64,000 nucleotides of DNA from Desulfatiglans anilini DSM 4660 (GCF_000422285.1 NZ_KE383814.1:95552-159551); one strand, 5' to 3'; counted from the stretch's first letter, positions 36,548 through 45,890 are shown. Notes: a model not told the origin generated them from the letters alone. Numbers and translations are program-made.

Positions 36548-37309
36548 ATGACGGGCAATCAGGTGCTCGAGGCGGTCGACCTCACCAAACGGTACGGCGG
36601 GCGCGTGGTGGTGAACGGGGTCAGCCTCAGGATCCGGTCGGGCGAGGTGGTCGGGTTGCTCGGGCCGAACGGCGCGGGAAAGACCACCACGTTTTACATG
36701 ATCATCGGGCTGGTGCGGCCGGATAAAGGCAAGGTCCTGTTGAACGGGGAGGACATCGGAGACCTTCCCATGTACCAGCGTGCCAGGAAGCACATCACTT
36801 ACCTGCCCCAGGAGCCCTCCATTTTCCGGAAGCTCACCGTGGAAGAAAACATCATGCTGGTGCTCGAGACGCTCCGTATGACGGCCGAAGAGAAGCGCCG
36901 GCGTCTGGCCGAACTCCTGAAGGAGCTCAATGTCGCGCGCCTGGCGAAGAACAAGGCCTACTCCCTGTCAGGGGGCGAGCGGCGGCGGGTCGAGATGACG
37001 AGGGCCCTGGTGCTTTCTCCGGCGTTTATTTTGCTGGACGAGCCCTTTGCGGGCATCGATCCGCTGGCGATCAACGACATTCAGAACATCATCGAGCAGT
37101 TGAAGGAAAAGGGGATCGGCGTGATCATCACGGACCACAATGTGCGGGAGACCCTCAAGGTCTGCGACCATGCCTATATCCTGAACGACGGGGTGATTCT
37201 CGAGTCCGGACCGCCGGAAAAGATCGCCGCCAGCAAAAAGGCGCGTGAGATCTACCTCGGCGAGCATTTCGAGATGGACGGATCCCGCTCGGCCGAGGCG
37301 GCGCCGTGA
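36548..37309 (+). CDS. lptB: Lipopolysaccharide export ABC ATPase LptB, ~253 aa
   Basis: ATPase driving extraction of LPS from the inner membrane with LptFG. Walker A is GPNGAGKT, the Q loop is LPQEPSIFRKLTVEENI, the signature is LSGGERRRVE, and Walker B is FILLDEPFAGIDP. IDPLAINDIQNII and TDHNVRETL are typical of LptB. It is placed after the PBP1A gene rather than in the common lptA-lptB-rpoN order. ATG at 36548 is preferred over the TTG at 36542. Confidence 0.94.
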   Translation: MTGNQVLEAVDLTKRYGGRVVVNGVSLRIRSGEVVGLLGPNGAGKTTTFYMIIGLVRPDKGKVLLNGEDIGDLPMYQRARKHITYLPQEPSIFRKLTVEENIMLVLETLRMTAEEKRRRLAELLKELNVARLAKNKAYSLSGGERRRVEMTRALVLSPAFILLDEPFAGIDPLAINDIQNIIEQLKEKGIGVIITDHNVRETLKVCDHAYILNDGVILESGPPEKIAASKKAREIYLGEHFEMDGSRSAEAAP

Positions 37310-37484
37310 GAACCGGGGTGCTGGCGGGGGACGTCGAGTGCGGAAGGCATTGAAAGGGAATGGCGATGGTTCCGGTCCGTAGCGGACGGGGGCATGTGGA
37401 CTACGGCTGCTGCGGTGGGGAGCCGCCGGGCGCCGGAAGGGGCGCGCCGGGTCGGGCCGGCGGGTGGAGGCGGGAGGTTCAGGG

Positions 37485-38426
37485 ATGTTCGAAAACGAGA
37501 TCACGCGCAGGACGTTTGTGAAGGGGACCCTCGGCTGGGCTGCAGCCGGCTCCCTCGGGATGATGATCGGCGGGTGGCCGTTGAGGCGGATTTACGCGTC
37601 GCCCTATCCGGACGTGGCCGTGGCCGAAGGGCCCGGACCCAAGGCGACGCGGGCGGCGGTCAAGGCCCTTGGCGGCATCGGGCGCTTCGTCAAGGCGGGC
37701 GACAAGGTGGTGATCAAGCCCAACATGAGCTTTGCGAGCAGCCCCGAAGAGGCGAGCAACACGCATCCGGATGTCGTCAAAGAACTGGTCGGCCTGTGCC
37801 TCGAGGCGGGCGCCTCGTCCGTCAAGGTCCTGGACAACACCCTGCGGCCGACGGAGCTCTGTCTCGAAAAGGGGGGGTTTTTGGAGGCCTGCCGCATGAT
37901 GCCGAACACCCGTGTGGAAGGCCTCAAGGAGGAGCGTTTTTTCAAGGAGGTCGCGGTGCCTGAAGGGCTGAATCTGCGGAGCACCAAGGTGATGCAGGAG
38001 GTCCTGGAGGCCGATGCGCTCATCGCGGTGCCGGTGGCCAAGTCCCACGGGGCGACCGGGGTGACCGTTTCCATGAAGGGGATGATGGGGCTGATCTATG
38101 AACGGGAATCCTTTCACTATTCGATGGACCTGAACACGGCCATCGTGGACCTGTGCACGGTCATCAAACCGAAGCTGGTCGTCGTGGACGCGACCCGCAT
38201 CCTGAGCGACGGGGGGCCCTACGGGCCGGGGAAGATCATCCCTTTGAACCAGGTGATCGCCTCGACGGACATGGTCGCCGCCGACGCCATGGCGGTTCAG
38301 CTCGGGACCTGGTACGGGCGGCGGATCGAGCCCCGCCAGGTCAAGCACATCCGCATGGCCCATGACCGGGGCCTCGGCAACATGGACATCCAATCCCAGG
38401 TGGTCAAACAGGTCAGCGCCGGATGA
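37485..38426 (+). CDS. Tat-exported DUF362 protein, 313 aa
   Basis: The N-terminus has a twin-arginine motif (TRRTFVKG) followed by a hydrophobic stretch (GWAAAGSLGMMIGG), so the folded protein is probably exported by the Tat system. The body matches DUF362: DKVVIKPNMSF, NTHPDVVKELVGLCLEAGASSVKVLDNT, ADALIAVPVAKSHGATGVTVSMKGMMG, and VVDATRILSDGGPYG. The biochemical function of DUF362 is not established; members are often linked to iron-sulfur proteins. GGGAGG precedes the ATG by 7 bases. It overlaps the polyferredoxin gene by 4 bases (ATGA). Confidence 0.9.
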   Translation: MFENEITRRTFVKGTLGWAAAGSLGMMIGGWPLRRIYASPYPDVAVAEGPGPKATRAAVKALGGIGRFVKAGDKVVIKPNMSFASSPEEASNTHPDVVKELVGLCLEAGASSVKVLDNTLRPTELCLEKGGFLEACRMMPNTRVEGLKEERFFKEVAVPEGLNLRSTKVMQEVLEADALIAVPVAKSHGATGVTVSMKGMMGLIYERESFHYSMDLNTAIVDLCTVIKPKLVVVDATRILSDGGPYGPGKIIPLNQVIASTDMVAADAMAVQLGTWYGRRIEPRQVKHIRMAHDRGLGNMDIQSQVVKQVSAG

Positions 38427-40090
38427 GACTGCAGCGCCTGGTGCAGTCATTGGCCCTGGCGGGTTTCCTGTGGCTGTTGCTCCTCAATGCTTTCCCCCCG
38501 CCGGACTGGATCGATGTGGATCTTTTTCTGCGCCTCGACCCGCTCCTCTCGGTCGGCACCATGCTGGCCGGGCGGGCTTTTGTGCCGCGGCTCGGCTGGG
38601 CGCTCGCGATCCTGGCGGCGGCCTTTTTCCTCGGCCGTTTTTTCTGCGGCTACCTCTGCCCGATGGGCGTCACCATCGATCTCTGGGACCGTCTGGCCCG
38701 CGGGAGGCGCCGGCGCGCCGCCGGTGCCGGGCCCGTCCCCAGGCGGCTGCGCCGGTCGAAATATCTGATCTGGATCGGCGTCATGGGCGCTGCGGCCGCC
38801 GGATTCTCGCTGGTCTTCTGGTTTTCGCCTCTCTCGCTCGTGACGCGTTTCTACGGCCTGGCCCTCTATCCCCTGCTGCTCGACGGTGCGTCGGCCGGGC
38901 TCGGGGTGCTGCGGCCGGCGGGGGAGTGGTTCGGGTGGGAGGGGATCCGCTATCTCGAACTGCGTGAGCCGGTTTTTGCGACGGGGCTCTTCGTCGCCTG
39001 CCTGGTCATGGCGGTGCTGCTCCTGGGGTGGTTCGCGCCGCGCTTCTGGTGCCGGTACCTTTGCCCGGCGGGGGCGATGCTGGCCCTGTGCTCTCGGCGG
39101 CCTCTTCTGCGGCGCCGGGTGTCGGATGCGTGCGTCCGCTGCGGAAAATGCGCGCAGGAATGCCCGATGGGCGCCATCCGAGAGGATTTTTTCGGCACGG
39201 ATCACCAGGAGTGCATCGTCTGCCTGAAGTGCCGGGACATCTGTCCCACCGGCGCGATCTCGTTCGGGCCGGCGTCCGGGAGGGAACGCGCCGAAGCGCC
39301 CGAGCCGGACATGGAGCGGCGGCACTGGATCGGAGCGGGCCTGACGGGGTTTGCCGCCGGGGCTCTCTCGATGAACGGGCTGGGGCAGCTCTTCGACGTC
39401 ACGAAGGCAGCGGATCTGCGCTCCTCGCGGCTCGTGCGTCCGCCGGGTGCGCTGCCGGAGCGGGCCTTCCAGGCGCGGTGCGTGCGCTGCGGCGCGTGCA
39501 TCAAGGGCTGCCCGACCAACACCCTGCAGGCGGTCTGGTTCGAGGCCGGGCTCGACGGGATCTGGACGCCGAAGGTCACGGCGCGCCTTGCGGCCTGTGA
39601 GCAGTTCTGCGCCCTCTGTGGGCAGGTCTGCCCGACGGGGGCGATCCGGCCTCTGCCGCTCGGGGAAAAGATGTACGCCAAGATCGGGACGGCGCGGATC
39701 ATCCCCTCCCGGTGCATCGCGTGGGAGCAGGAAAAGAGCTGCCTGATCTGCGACGAGATCTGCCCTTACAACGCCATCGTCTCCCGTTTCATCCCGGGGC
39801 ATTCCGTGACGGTCCCCTTCATTCAGGAGGATCGCTGCAACGGGTGCGGGTACTGCGAGAGCAAGTGCCCCGTCGACGGCGAGTCGGCCGTGGTCGTGGA
39901 GGTGCTTGGGGAAGTGCGGCTGACGAGCGGGAGCTACCGTCAGTGGGCCCGTGAGCGCGGTCTCGTCTTCGAGGCGAAGCAGGGGCTCGAAGAGACGGTG
40001 CTGGCGCCGCCCGGGGAGGGGGAGGGCGCATCGGGGCCCGCAGAAGCTGCGGGGTCCAGGCTGCCGCCCGGCTTCGACCTCGAAGACTAG
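38423..40090 (+). CDS. NapH/NapG-like membrane polyferredoxin, 555 aa
   Basis: The N-terminal half is NapH-like: membrane helices with the two CGYLCP and CRYLCP motifs at cytoplasmic loops, then two 4Fe-4S motifs (CVRCGKCAQECP, CIVCLKCRDICP). At ~295 comes ERRHWIGAGLTGFAAGAL, which resembles an internal twin-arginine anchor, and then four more cluster motifs (CVRCGACIKGCP, CEQFCALCGQVCP, CIAWEQEKSCLICDEICP, CNGCGYCESKCP) arranged as in NapG. The chain thus looks like a NapH-NapG fusion moving electrons from quinol to a periplasmic acceptor. The catalytic partner is unknown; the coupled DUF362 protein is a candidate. Confidence 0.88.
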   Translation: MRLQRLVQSLALAGFLWLLLLNAFPPPDWIDVDLFLRLDPLLSVGTMLAGRAFVPRLGWALAILAAAFFLGRFFCGYLCPMGVTIDLWDRLARGRRRRAAGAGPVPRRLRRSKYLIWIGVMGAAAAGFSLVFWFSPLSLVTRFYGLALYPLLLDGASAGLGVLRPAGEWFGWEGIRYLELREPVFATGLFVACLVMAVLLLGWFAPRFWCRYLCPAGAMLALCSRRPLLRRRVSDACVRCGKCAQECPMGAIREDFFGTDHQECIVCLKCRDICPTGAISFGPASGRERAEAPEPDMERRHWIGAGLTGFAAGALSMNGLGQLFDVTKAADLRSSRLVRPPGALPERAFQARCVRCGACIKGCPTNTLQAVWFEAGLDGIWTPKVTARLAACEQFCALCGQVCPTGAIRPLPLGEKMYAKIGTARIIPSRCIAWEQEKSCLICDEICPYNAIVSRFIPGHSVTVPFIQEDRCNGCGYCESKCPVDGESAVVVEVLGEVRLTSGSYRQWARERGLVFEAKQGLEETVLAPPGEGEGASGPAEAAGSRLPPGFDLED

Positions 40091-40190
40091 GCGATTTCCA
40101 TCCGGCAGGCGCCTTCCGGGATGGTTTCGACAGCTGATTGGAGAGGGGTACGTCTTCGGATTGGTCCGGGGTCCGTGCCCGACAAGCGGT

Positions 40191-40222
40191 CCCGCCTGCA
40201 ATCCGGGCGGTTTGCAGGCGGG
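40191..40222 (+). promoter_or_regulatory. Perfect 11-bp hairpin before the flavo-diiron gene
   Basis: CCCGCCTGCAA (40191-40201) and TTGCAGGCGGG (40212-40222), loop of 10 bases, ending 23 bases before the ATG. No T tract follows, so it is more likely an RNA structure or a protein site than a terminator. Confidence 0.7.
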
Positions 40223-40245
40223 GCGAGGCACAGAAAGGGGGAAGC

Positions 40246-41445
40246 ATGGCTGCTGTGGAGTTTTTGCCGAACGTCTATTGGGTGGGAGTGGTCGACTGGA
40301 ATCTGAGGGACTTCCACGGGTACGCCGCCGCGCCGCGCGGGACGACCTACAACGCCTATGTCATCAAGGGCGAAAAGACCGTCCTCGTCGACACGGTGTC
40401 GGCCGCCTGCAGCAGGGCCTTTTTCGAGGCGGTCGAGGCGGTCGTCCCGCTGGAGGCGATCGATTATCTGGTCGTCAACCATGTGGAGCCGGACCACTCC
40501 GGCTGTCTGATGGAGGCCGTCGAGCGGATCCGGCCCGAGAAGATCTTCTGCACCGCCATGGGAAAGGCCTTCATGCTTTCCCACTACCACCGCTCTGACT
40601 GGCCGTATGAGGTGGTCCAGACCGGCCAGAGCCTGCCCCTTGGGGGAAAGACGATCGATTTCCTCGAACTCAAGATGCTGCACTGGCCCGACAACATGGG
40701 CTGCTACGTCCGCGAGGACGGCCTCCTGATTTCGAGTGACGCCTTCGGGCAGAACTGGGCCACCAGCGAGCGGTTCGACGACGAAATGGATTTCAACGAG
40801 ATGGCGGGTTTGATGGGGTCCTACTACGCCAACATCATCCTGCCGTTTTCGGAGCATGTCCTGAAGGCCCTCGGGCGGGTCGAGGAGCTCGGGTGGCCCA
40901 TCCGGATGATCGCGCCTTCTCACGGCGTGATCCTCAGAGGCCACGTGGAGGAGGCCGTCGGGCTGTACCGCAGGTGGGCCCGGCAGGAGGTGGCCCGAAA
41001 GGCGGTCATCGTCTATGACACGATGTGGAAGAGCACGGCGCTCATGGCCGAGGCGATCGCCGAGGGGCTCATCGAGAAAGGGGTCACGGTGAGGGTGTTC
41101 CACATGAAGGCCTGCCACCACAGCGACGTGGTGGCCGAGGTGCTCGATGCCGCTGCGGTGATCCTGGGCTCTTCGACCCACAACAACGGGATGCTGCCGC
41201 TCATGGCGGACATGGTGCGCTACATGGAGGGCCTGCGGCCCCGGGGCCGGGTCGGTGCGGCCTTCGGGTCCTACGGCTGGAGCGGCGAGGCCCCGAAGCA
41301 GCTCTCCGAGGCCCTGGAGCGGATGCGGATGAAGGTGTGCGACGTGCTGCGGGTCAAGAACGTTCCGGCGGAGGCCGACCTCGCTGTCTGCAAGGACCTC
41401 GGCCGCCGCCTGGCGGGCGAGGTCGACGCACTCGCCGGGGCCTGA
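40246..41445 (+). CDS. fprA: A-type flavo-diiron protein (rubredoxin:oxygen oxidoreductase family), 399 aa
   Basis: A cytosolic flavoprotein that reduces O2 to water or NO to N2O and protects anaerobes. The N-terminal metallo-beta-lactamase fold carries the diiron ligands in NHVEPDHSG, followed by later His/Asp residues (SSDAFG, SHGVILRG). The C-terminal flavodoxin domain (from ~255, KAVIVYDTMWKSTALMAEAIAEGL) binds FMN. There is no fused rubredoxin, so an external electron donor is needed. It lies 155 bases after the polyferredoxin gene with its own hairpin leader, and converges with the nitrilase-family gene. Confidence 0.94.
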   Translation: MAAVEFLPNVYWVGVVDWNLRDFHGYAAAPRGTTYNAYVIKGEKTVLVDTVSAACSRAFFEAVEAVVPLEAIDYLVVNHVEPDHSGCLMEAVERIRPEKIFCTAMGKAFMLSHYHRSDWPYEVVQTGQSLPLGGKTIDFLELKMLHWPDNMGCYVREDGLLISSDAFGQNWATSERFDDEMDFNEMAGLMGSYYANIILPFSEHVLKALGRVEELGWPIRMIAPSHGVILRGHVEEAVGLYRRWARQEVARKAVIVYDTMWKSTALMAEAIAEGLIEKGVTVRVFHMKACHHSDVVAEVLDAAAVILGSSTHNNGMLPLMADMVRYMEGLRPRGRVGAAFGSYGWSGEAPKQLSEALERMRMKVCDVLRVKNVPAEADLAVCKDLGRRLAGEVDALAGA

Positions 41446-41466
41446 CCGGCCGTCCTCACGCGGGCA

Positions 41467-42294
41467 TTACCGGAACGGCTGTACGGTCTTCCGGAATTCC
41501 TCGGTGGTCTCTTCCCAGCCGGCCTGGATGTGGAGCGGCTTCCGGTCCTTCAGAAACGGATGGCTGCGCCGCAGGTTCAGGACCTCCCCGGCATCGATCT
41601 CCGCCAGCAGAAGGGTTTCTTCGGCCCCCGCCCGGGCGAGGGCTTCCCCGTTCGGCGAGATGACGGCCGATCCGCCGCTGAAGGCGTGTCCGCCGCCCTC
41701 GCCCACCCGGTTGACCCCGACGACATAGGCCTGGTTTTCGACGGCGCGGGCGGGCAGCAGGACGTCCCAGTGGCTTTGGCGTGCCGCAGGCCATGAGGCG
41801 ATAACGAGAAAGAGGGTGCAGGCGCCGGCCAGGGTCCGGAAGAGCTCCGGGAAGCGCAGGTCGTAGCAGATGAGGCAGGCGGCCCCGAACCCGGGCAGGG
41901 CGAAGGGCGCCGGCCGGGCGCCCGGCCCGTAATGGCGGTCTTCGTCCAGGATTCCGATCTGATGGATCTTGTGATAGAGGGCGAGGTCGGCCCCGTCGGG
42001 GGCCGTGACCAGGGAGGCGTTTCGAGGCCGCCCGGGACCGTCCTTGATGACGAAGCCGCCCGCGACGTGCATGCCGGTCTCCCGGGCGAGGGTGCGCAGA
42101 AAGGCGCGGGTGGGGCCGTCCGGGGCCTCCTCCGTCGCGTTCGTGTCCATCGAAAAGCCGGTGGCGAACATCTCGGGCAGGACAAAGAGGTCCGCCCCGG
42201 CCCGTGCGGCGGCATCGGCCATGCGGCGGGCCGCCGCGTAATTGGCGGTGCGATCGTGCCAACGGATATCCATCTGGGCTGCTGCGATCTTCAT
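41467..42294 (-). CDS. Carbon-nitrogen hydrolase, omega-amidase (YafV/Nit2)-like, 275 aa
   Basis: Nitrilase-superfamily amidase with the Glu-Lys-Cys triad at E41 (FVLPEMFATGF), K109 (YHKIHQ) and C143 (LICYDLRFPE). The block HWDVLLPARAVENQAYVVGVNRVG resembles omega-amidases, which hydrolyse alpha-ketoglutaramate in repair of transamination products. ATG at 42294 is used, where the family sequence MKIAAAQMDI begins; the frame upstream to 42417 has no family match. Substrate assignment is by resemblance only. Confidence 0.87.
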   Translation of the reverse strand: MKIAAAQMDIRWHDRTANYAAARRMADAAARAGADLFVLPEMFATGFSMDTNATEEAPDGPTRAFLRTLARETGMHVAGGFVIKDGPGRPRNASLVTAPDGADLALYHKIHQIGILDEDRHYGPGARPAPFALPGFGAACLICYDLRFPELFRTLAGACTLFLVIASWPAARQSHWDVLLPARAVENQAYVVGVNRVGEGGGHAFSGGSAVISPNGEALARAGAEETLLLAEIDAGEVLNLRRSHPFLKDRKPLHIQAGWEETTEEFRKTVQPFR

Positions 42295-42584
42295 GCGGTG
42301 CGGATCCTCGGCTTTCAGCGCGGTTGTGCGCGCGGGTTTTTCAGACTCGGCGCCGTGAATCAGGCGCGATTTATGGGGGCTGCGGATCGGGGATGGCTGC
42401 CGGCGGCTCCCCGGCACCCAGTCGGCAAGGATGCCGAATACCAGTATGCGCGAACGGCCCGCTTTGGACTAGTGATTTTTGGCGGGCCATCAGCACAGTC
42501 CTTGCTGGGCATAGCGACAGCCTTTGCGAATCGTTGCGACAGGGCTTGAGGATCACCACCAGAGCGTTGACGGTCACTCTTTAT

Positions 42585-42862
42585 CCATCCGGAAATGATT
42601 TCCCGGCAGAACCCGGTTTCCGATCCGGAAATGAGGATTTTTCTTCACACGCTGCGCGTGCTCAGTCCCACCCCTGTGGGGCGGGTCCCGGTTTCTTCAC
42701 ACGCTGCGCGTGCTAAGTCCCACCGTTTCGCGGCGGGTCCCAGTTTGTTAAATATAAAGAAAATCAAGCGTTTGCGCGGAGTAGACCTGCAGGTCGCCGC
42801 ACGAGCAGACGTGCAGATTGACGCCGAGATTGGCCAAAAAGACCACTTCCGGATTGGAAACC
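42585..42862 (-). repeat. Dispersed hairpin repeat, copy C, with internal duplication
   Basis: The longest copy, in the opposite orientation to A and B, between divergent genes. Imperfect 18-bp terminal inverted repeats lie at 42616-42633 and 42844-42861 (16 of 18 positions agree). The conserved stem is at 42772-42779 / 42797-42804 with one mismatch. Between them a ~51-bp unit, with CACGCTGCGCGTG and a CCCACC...GGGTCCC hairpin, occurs twice in tandem (42641-42691 and 42692-42743). An outer end at 42585-42615 matches copy D. Confidence 0.8.
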
Positions 42863-42878
42863 ACTCAGGAAAGCACGA

Positions 42879-45800
42879 ATGCACGGCACGAAAGAAATGC
42901 AGTCCCCGTCTAAGCCCTCGGCGGCGCGGGGGCAGGACGATCGAATGAAGGCGCTGTTCGAGCGAATGGAGTTTCACAGGAACGGGCTGGCCCTCCTTCC
43001 GGCGCCTTCCGACCCCAAACCCGGGGCTGCGTTTCTTTACGACGGCGGACCCCGCGGTCTTCAGCAGCGTTTTTGCACCTGCGGGACCCAGGAAGCCGTC
43101 TCATGCCCGCATACGAAAGACCTCGCGAGGGCGGGAAAGGCCTTGAAAGACGCTTTCGGTGGCCAAGCCCCCGACAGGGCGTTTCATGAGAGCCCCTGGT
43201 TCAAACTCGGCGTTTTCCTGGGCGAGGGTTCGTCGGATACCCCTGAATCGGTGCGGTTTCAGGTTCAAGAGGGCGAGCCTGCGGTGATCCAGGTAACCGG
43301 GAGGCGCGACGCCCCCCTGGTGACATATTTTCCCGAAGGCGGCGAAGGGCTGCGGTTCATGGATCGATGCGGCCGCGGCCGCCCCGCCGCAGGGCCCCTC
43401 TCCCGCGGCGAGATCATCGACCGGCTGCGTCTTTTGACGATGACGGAGACCGAACGTCTGCTGGCCAGAAGAGGCTCGAAGACCCGGGGGCAGCTTCTGG
43501 AGGAGGGGTTCTGGTTCCGTTTCGCCTATCACTTCTTCCGGGAGTACGCCGGCTGCGCGATGCGTTTCGAACCGGCGATTTCGAAGCGCAACGGTGAGTT
43601 CACCATCCTGTGCAGGGGAGAGGCCGAACGGGAGTTTGCTCGCGTGTTCGTGCCGAGGGAGCGGGTCAAGGGGCTCCTCGGCAGCCTCGGGGGGATCCTT
43701 GCCAACCGCCACCGGTTGGCGATCCACCCGGTCCCGCTCAAGTCCATCTTCAAGGTCAGCGCTACGACCGAGATGGATCTCGAGATCCGGCCGATGATTG
43801 AAGTCCTGCAGGCGGGCGGTGAAAGGGCTTTCTTCGACCGCGAAGACCTCGAGCGCTACCGCTACGGCGAACTGGTCTACATACCCGAGCTGGAGCTACT
43901 GGCGGAGTTGGAGCCTCCCGGAGAAAAGGCGCGGAAGTTCGGGACGCCGGTCAGGATGGTCCTCAAGAAATCGCAGATCTCGAGCTTCCTCGAAGAGGCG
44001 CTGGGGGACGGCGGCGACTGGGCGACGGGGCGAGCATCGGAGGTTGTGGGGTTGAGGCTTCACCGCGAGGCGGACTGGCTGTCGATCGAGGCCGGGGAGA
44101 TGGACCGCGACTGGTGCTGGCTTTCGGCTTCGTACGGCTTCGGGGAGGGCAGCCTGACGATCGAGGAACTGCTGGAAGCGCGCCGAAACGGACAGCGGTA
44201 TGTCGGTGTCGCGAGGGGCTGGGTAGATCTCCGCTCAGAAAAGCTGGCCGCGCTGGACGCTTTTCTGGAGCGGCTGCCGGAGGGTTGCCGCGCCGAAGGA
44301 AGGCGGGGGCTCCGGCTTTCGAGGATGGATCTCCTGCGTTTGAGATCGACGGTTGCAGGGCGTCCGCGCATCGGGGGAAAGCACGCGCAGTCTTCCGTGG
44401 TCGAGGCCTTTCTCGACCTGAAGGCGGCGCGGCCGCTGCCCGCGCTCGCGGGGATGCGGTGCGAGCTGCGGCCTTATCAGGGCGAAGGCCTTCGCTGGCT
44501 GTGGTTCCTGGTCGAAAATGGGCTGGGCGGACTCCTCTGCGATGAGATGGGCCTCGGCAAGACCCATCAGATCATGGCGCTGATCGAGGCGCTAGCGGAG
44601 ACCGACCGCCTTCCCTTGCCCTGCCTGGTCGTTGCGCCCACGACGGTCTTGAGCCACTGGGAAAAGAAGCTCCGCCGGTTCGCTCCCGGGCTTGCAACGG
44701 CCGTCTACCACGGGGGCGATCGGCGCCTGGACGATGCCGGAGCCGGGCCGCAGGTTGTGTTGACGAGCTACGGGATCCTCCGGCAGGACGCCGAGCAGAT
44801 GAAGGCGGCGTCGTTTTCCCTGGCGGTCTTCGATGAGATCCAGTATCTGAAGAACCCCGAGACGCAGGTCTACCAGGCGGCCCGGAATGTCCGCGCCCCG
44901 GTTCGGATCGGGTTGACCGGGACGCCGATCGAAAACCGCCTCTCGGACCTCAAGGCCCTGATGGATCTGACCGTGCCCGGATACCTTGGCGGCGACCGGT
45001 TTTTCGAGCGGCATTACGCCCGGCCGATCATGCAGGACGCCTCGGAACAGGCGCGGCAGGAACTCGTGCAGGTGCTCCGGCCTTTTGTCCTGAGACGGCG
45101 GAAGAGCGCCGTTCTGCAGGATCTGCCGGCGAAGATCGAGGATTTCCGGAGCTGTGTGCTGAGCGCGGACCAGTTGAGGCTCTACCGGGAGGTCATCGCA
45201 TCCCGAAGCCCGGAGATCCGTTTGGCTCTGGCCGATGCCGGCTGCCCGGTGCCGTATCTTCACATTTTCGCGCTGCTCGATCTGCTCAAGCGGATCTGCG
45301 ATCACCCCGCGCTGGCGGTGAAGGAGCCTCTGGCCTACACGCAGCACGAATCGGGCAAATGGGAGGCCTTCAAGGAACTGCTGGCCGAGGGGATCGACAG
45401 CGGGCAGAAGATCGTCGTCTACAGCCAGTATCTGGGGATGATCGACATCATGGCGGAGTTCCTCCGTTCGGAAGGGATCGGGCACGTGACGCTCACGGGC
45501 GCCACCCGGCAACGGGGGAAGGTGATCGAACGGTTCAACGAGGACCCGGATTGCCGGGTCTATGTCGGCAGCCTCAGGGCCGGTGGAACCGGCATCGATC
45601 TGATCGCCGCGTCCATGGTGATCCACTACGACCGGTGGTGGAACGCCGCCCGGGAGGACCAGACCACGGACCGCGTCCACCGGATTGGGCAGAAACGGGG
45701 CGTCCAGGTGTTCAAACTGATCACCGAGGGGACCCTGGAGGAGAAGATTGCGGCCGTCATAGCAAAGAAGAAGGGTTTGATGGAGGAGGTGGTCCCGGAG

Positions 45801-45890
45801 ACGGACCCCGGCGTCCTGCGGCAGTTCAGCCGCGAAGAGCTGCTCGATTTCATGGACATCCCCTTCCTGAATTTCAAAGGAGGAATCTGA
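42879..45890 (+). CDS. SWIM-zinc-finger SNF2/Rad54-family helicase, 1003 aa
   Basis: Superfamily 2 DNA translocase. Near the N-terminus CTCGTQEAVSCPH fits the CxCx(n)CxH SWIM zinc finger. A ~480-residue region of bacterial SNF2-associated type follows. The ATPase core starts at ~525: LRPYQGEGLRWL, DEMGLGKTHQ (Walker A), FDEIQYLKN (Walker B), GLTGTPIENRLSDL, then the second lobe with YSQYLGMID, GSLRAGGTGIDL and DRVHRIGQKR. It may remodel DNA-protein complexes; the target is unknown. Start codon is uncertain (ATG 42879, 42897 or 42945); repeat copy C ends just upstream. Confidence 0.92.
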   Translation: MHGTKEMQSPSKPSAARGQDDRMKALFERMEFHRNGLALLPAPSDPKPGAAFLYDGGPRGLQQRFCTCGTQEAVSCPHTKDLARAGKALKDAFGGQAPDRAFHESPWFKLGVFLGEGSSDTPESVRFQVQEGEPAVIQVTGRRDAPLVTYFPEGGEGLRFMDRCGRGRPAAGPLSRGEIIDRLRLLTMTETERLLARRGSKTRGQLLEEGFWFRFAYHFFREYAGCAMRFEPAISKRNGEFTILCRGEAEREFARVFVPRERVKGLLGSLGGILANRHRLAIHPVPLKSIFKVSATTEMDLEIRPMIEVLQAGGERAFFDREDLERYRYGELVYIPELELLAELEPPGEKARKFGTPVRMVLKKSQISSFLEEALGDGGDWATGRASEVVGLRLHREADWLSIEAGEMDRDWCWLSASYGFGEGSLTIEELLEARRNGQRYVGVARGWVDLRSEKLAALDAFLERLPEGCRAEGRRGLRLSRMDLLRLRSTVAGRPRIGGKHAQSSVVEAFLDLKAARPLPALAGMRCELRPYQGEGLRWLWFLVENGLGGLLCDEMGLGKTHQIMALIEALAETDRLPLPCLVVAPTTVLSHWEKKLRRFAPGLATAVYHGGDRRLDDAGAGPQVVLTSYGILRQDAEQMKAASFSLAVFDEIQYLKNPETQVYQAARNVRAPVRIGLTGTPIENRLSDLKALMDLTVPGYLGGDRFFERHYARPIMQDASEQARQELVQVLRPFVLRRRKSAVLQDLPAKIEDFRSCVLSADQLRLYREVIASRSPEIRLALADAGCPVPYLHIFALLDLLKRICDHPALAVKEPLAYTQHESGKWEAFKELLAEGIDSGQKIVVYSQYLGMIDIMAEFLRSEGIGHVTLTGATRQRGKVIERFNEDPDCRVYVGSLRAGGTGIDLIAASMVIHYDRWWNAAREDQTTDRVHRIGQKRGVQVFKLITEGTLEEKIAAVIAKKKGLMEEVVPETDPGVLRQFSREELLDFMDIPFLNFKGGI

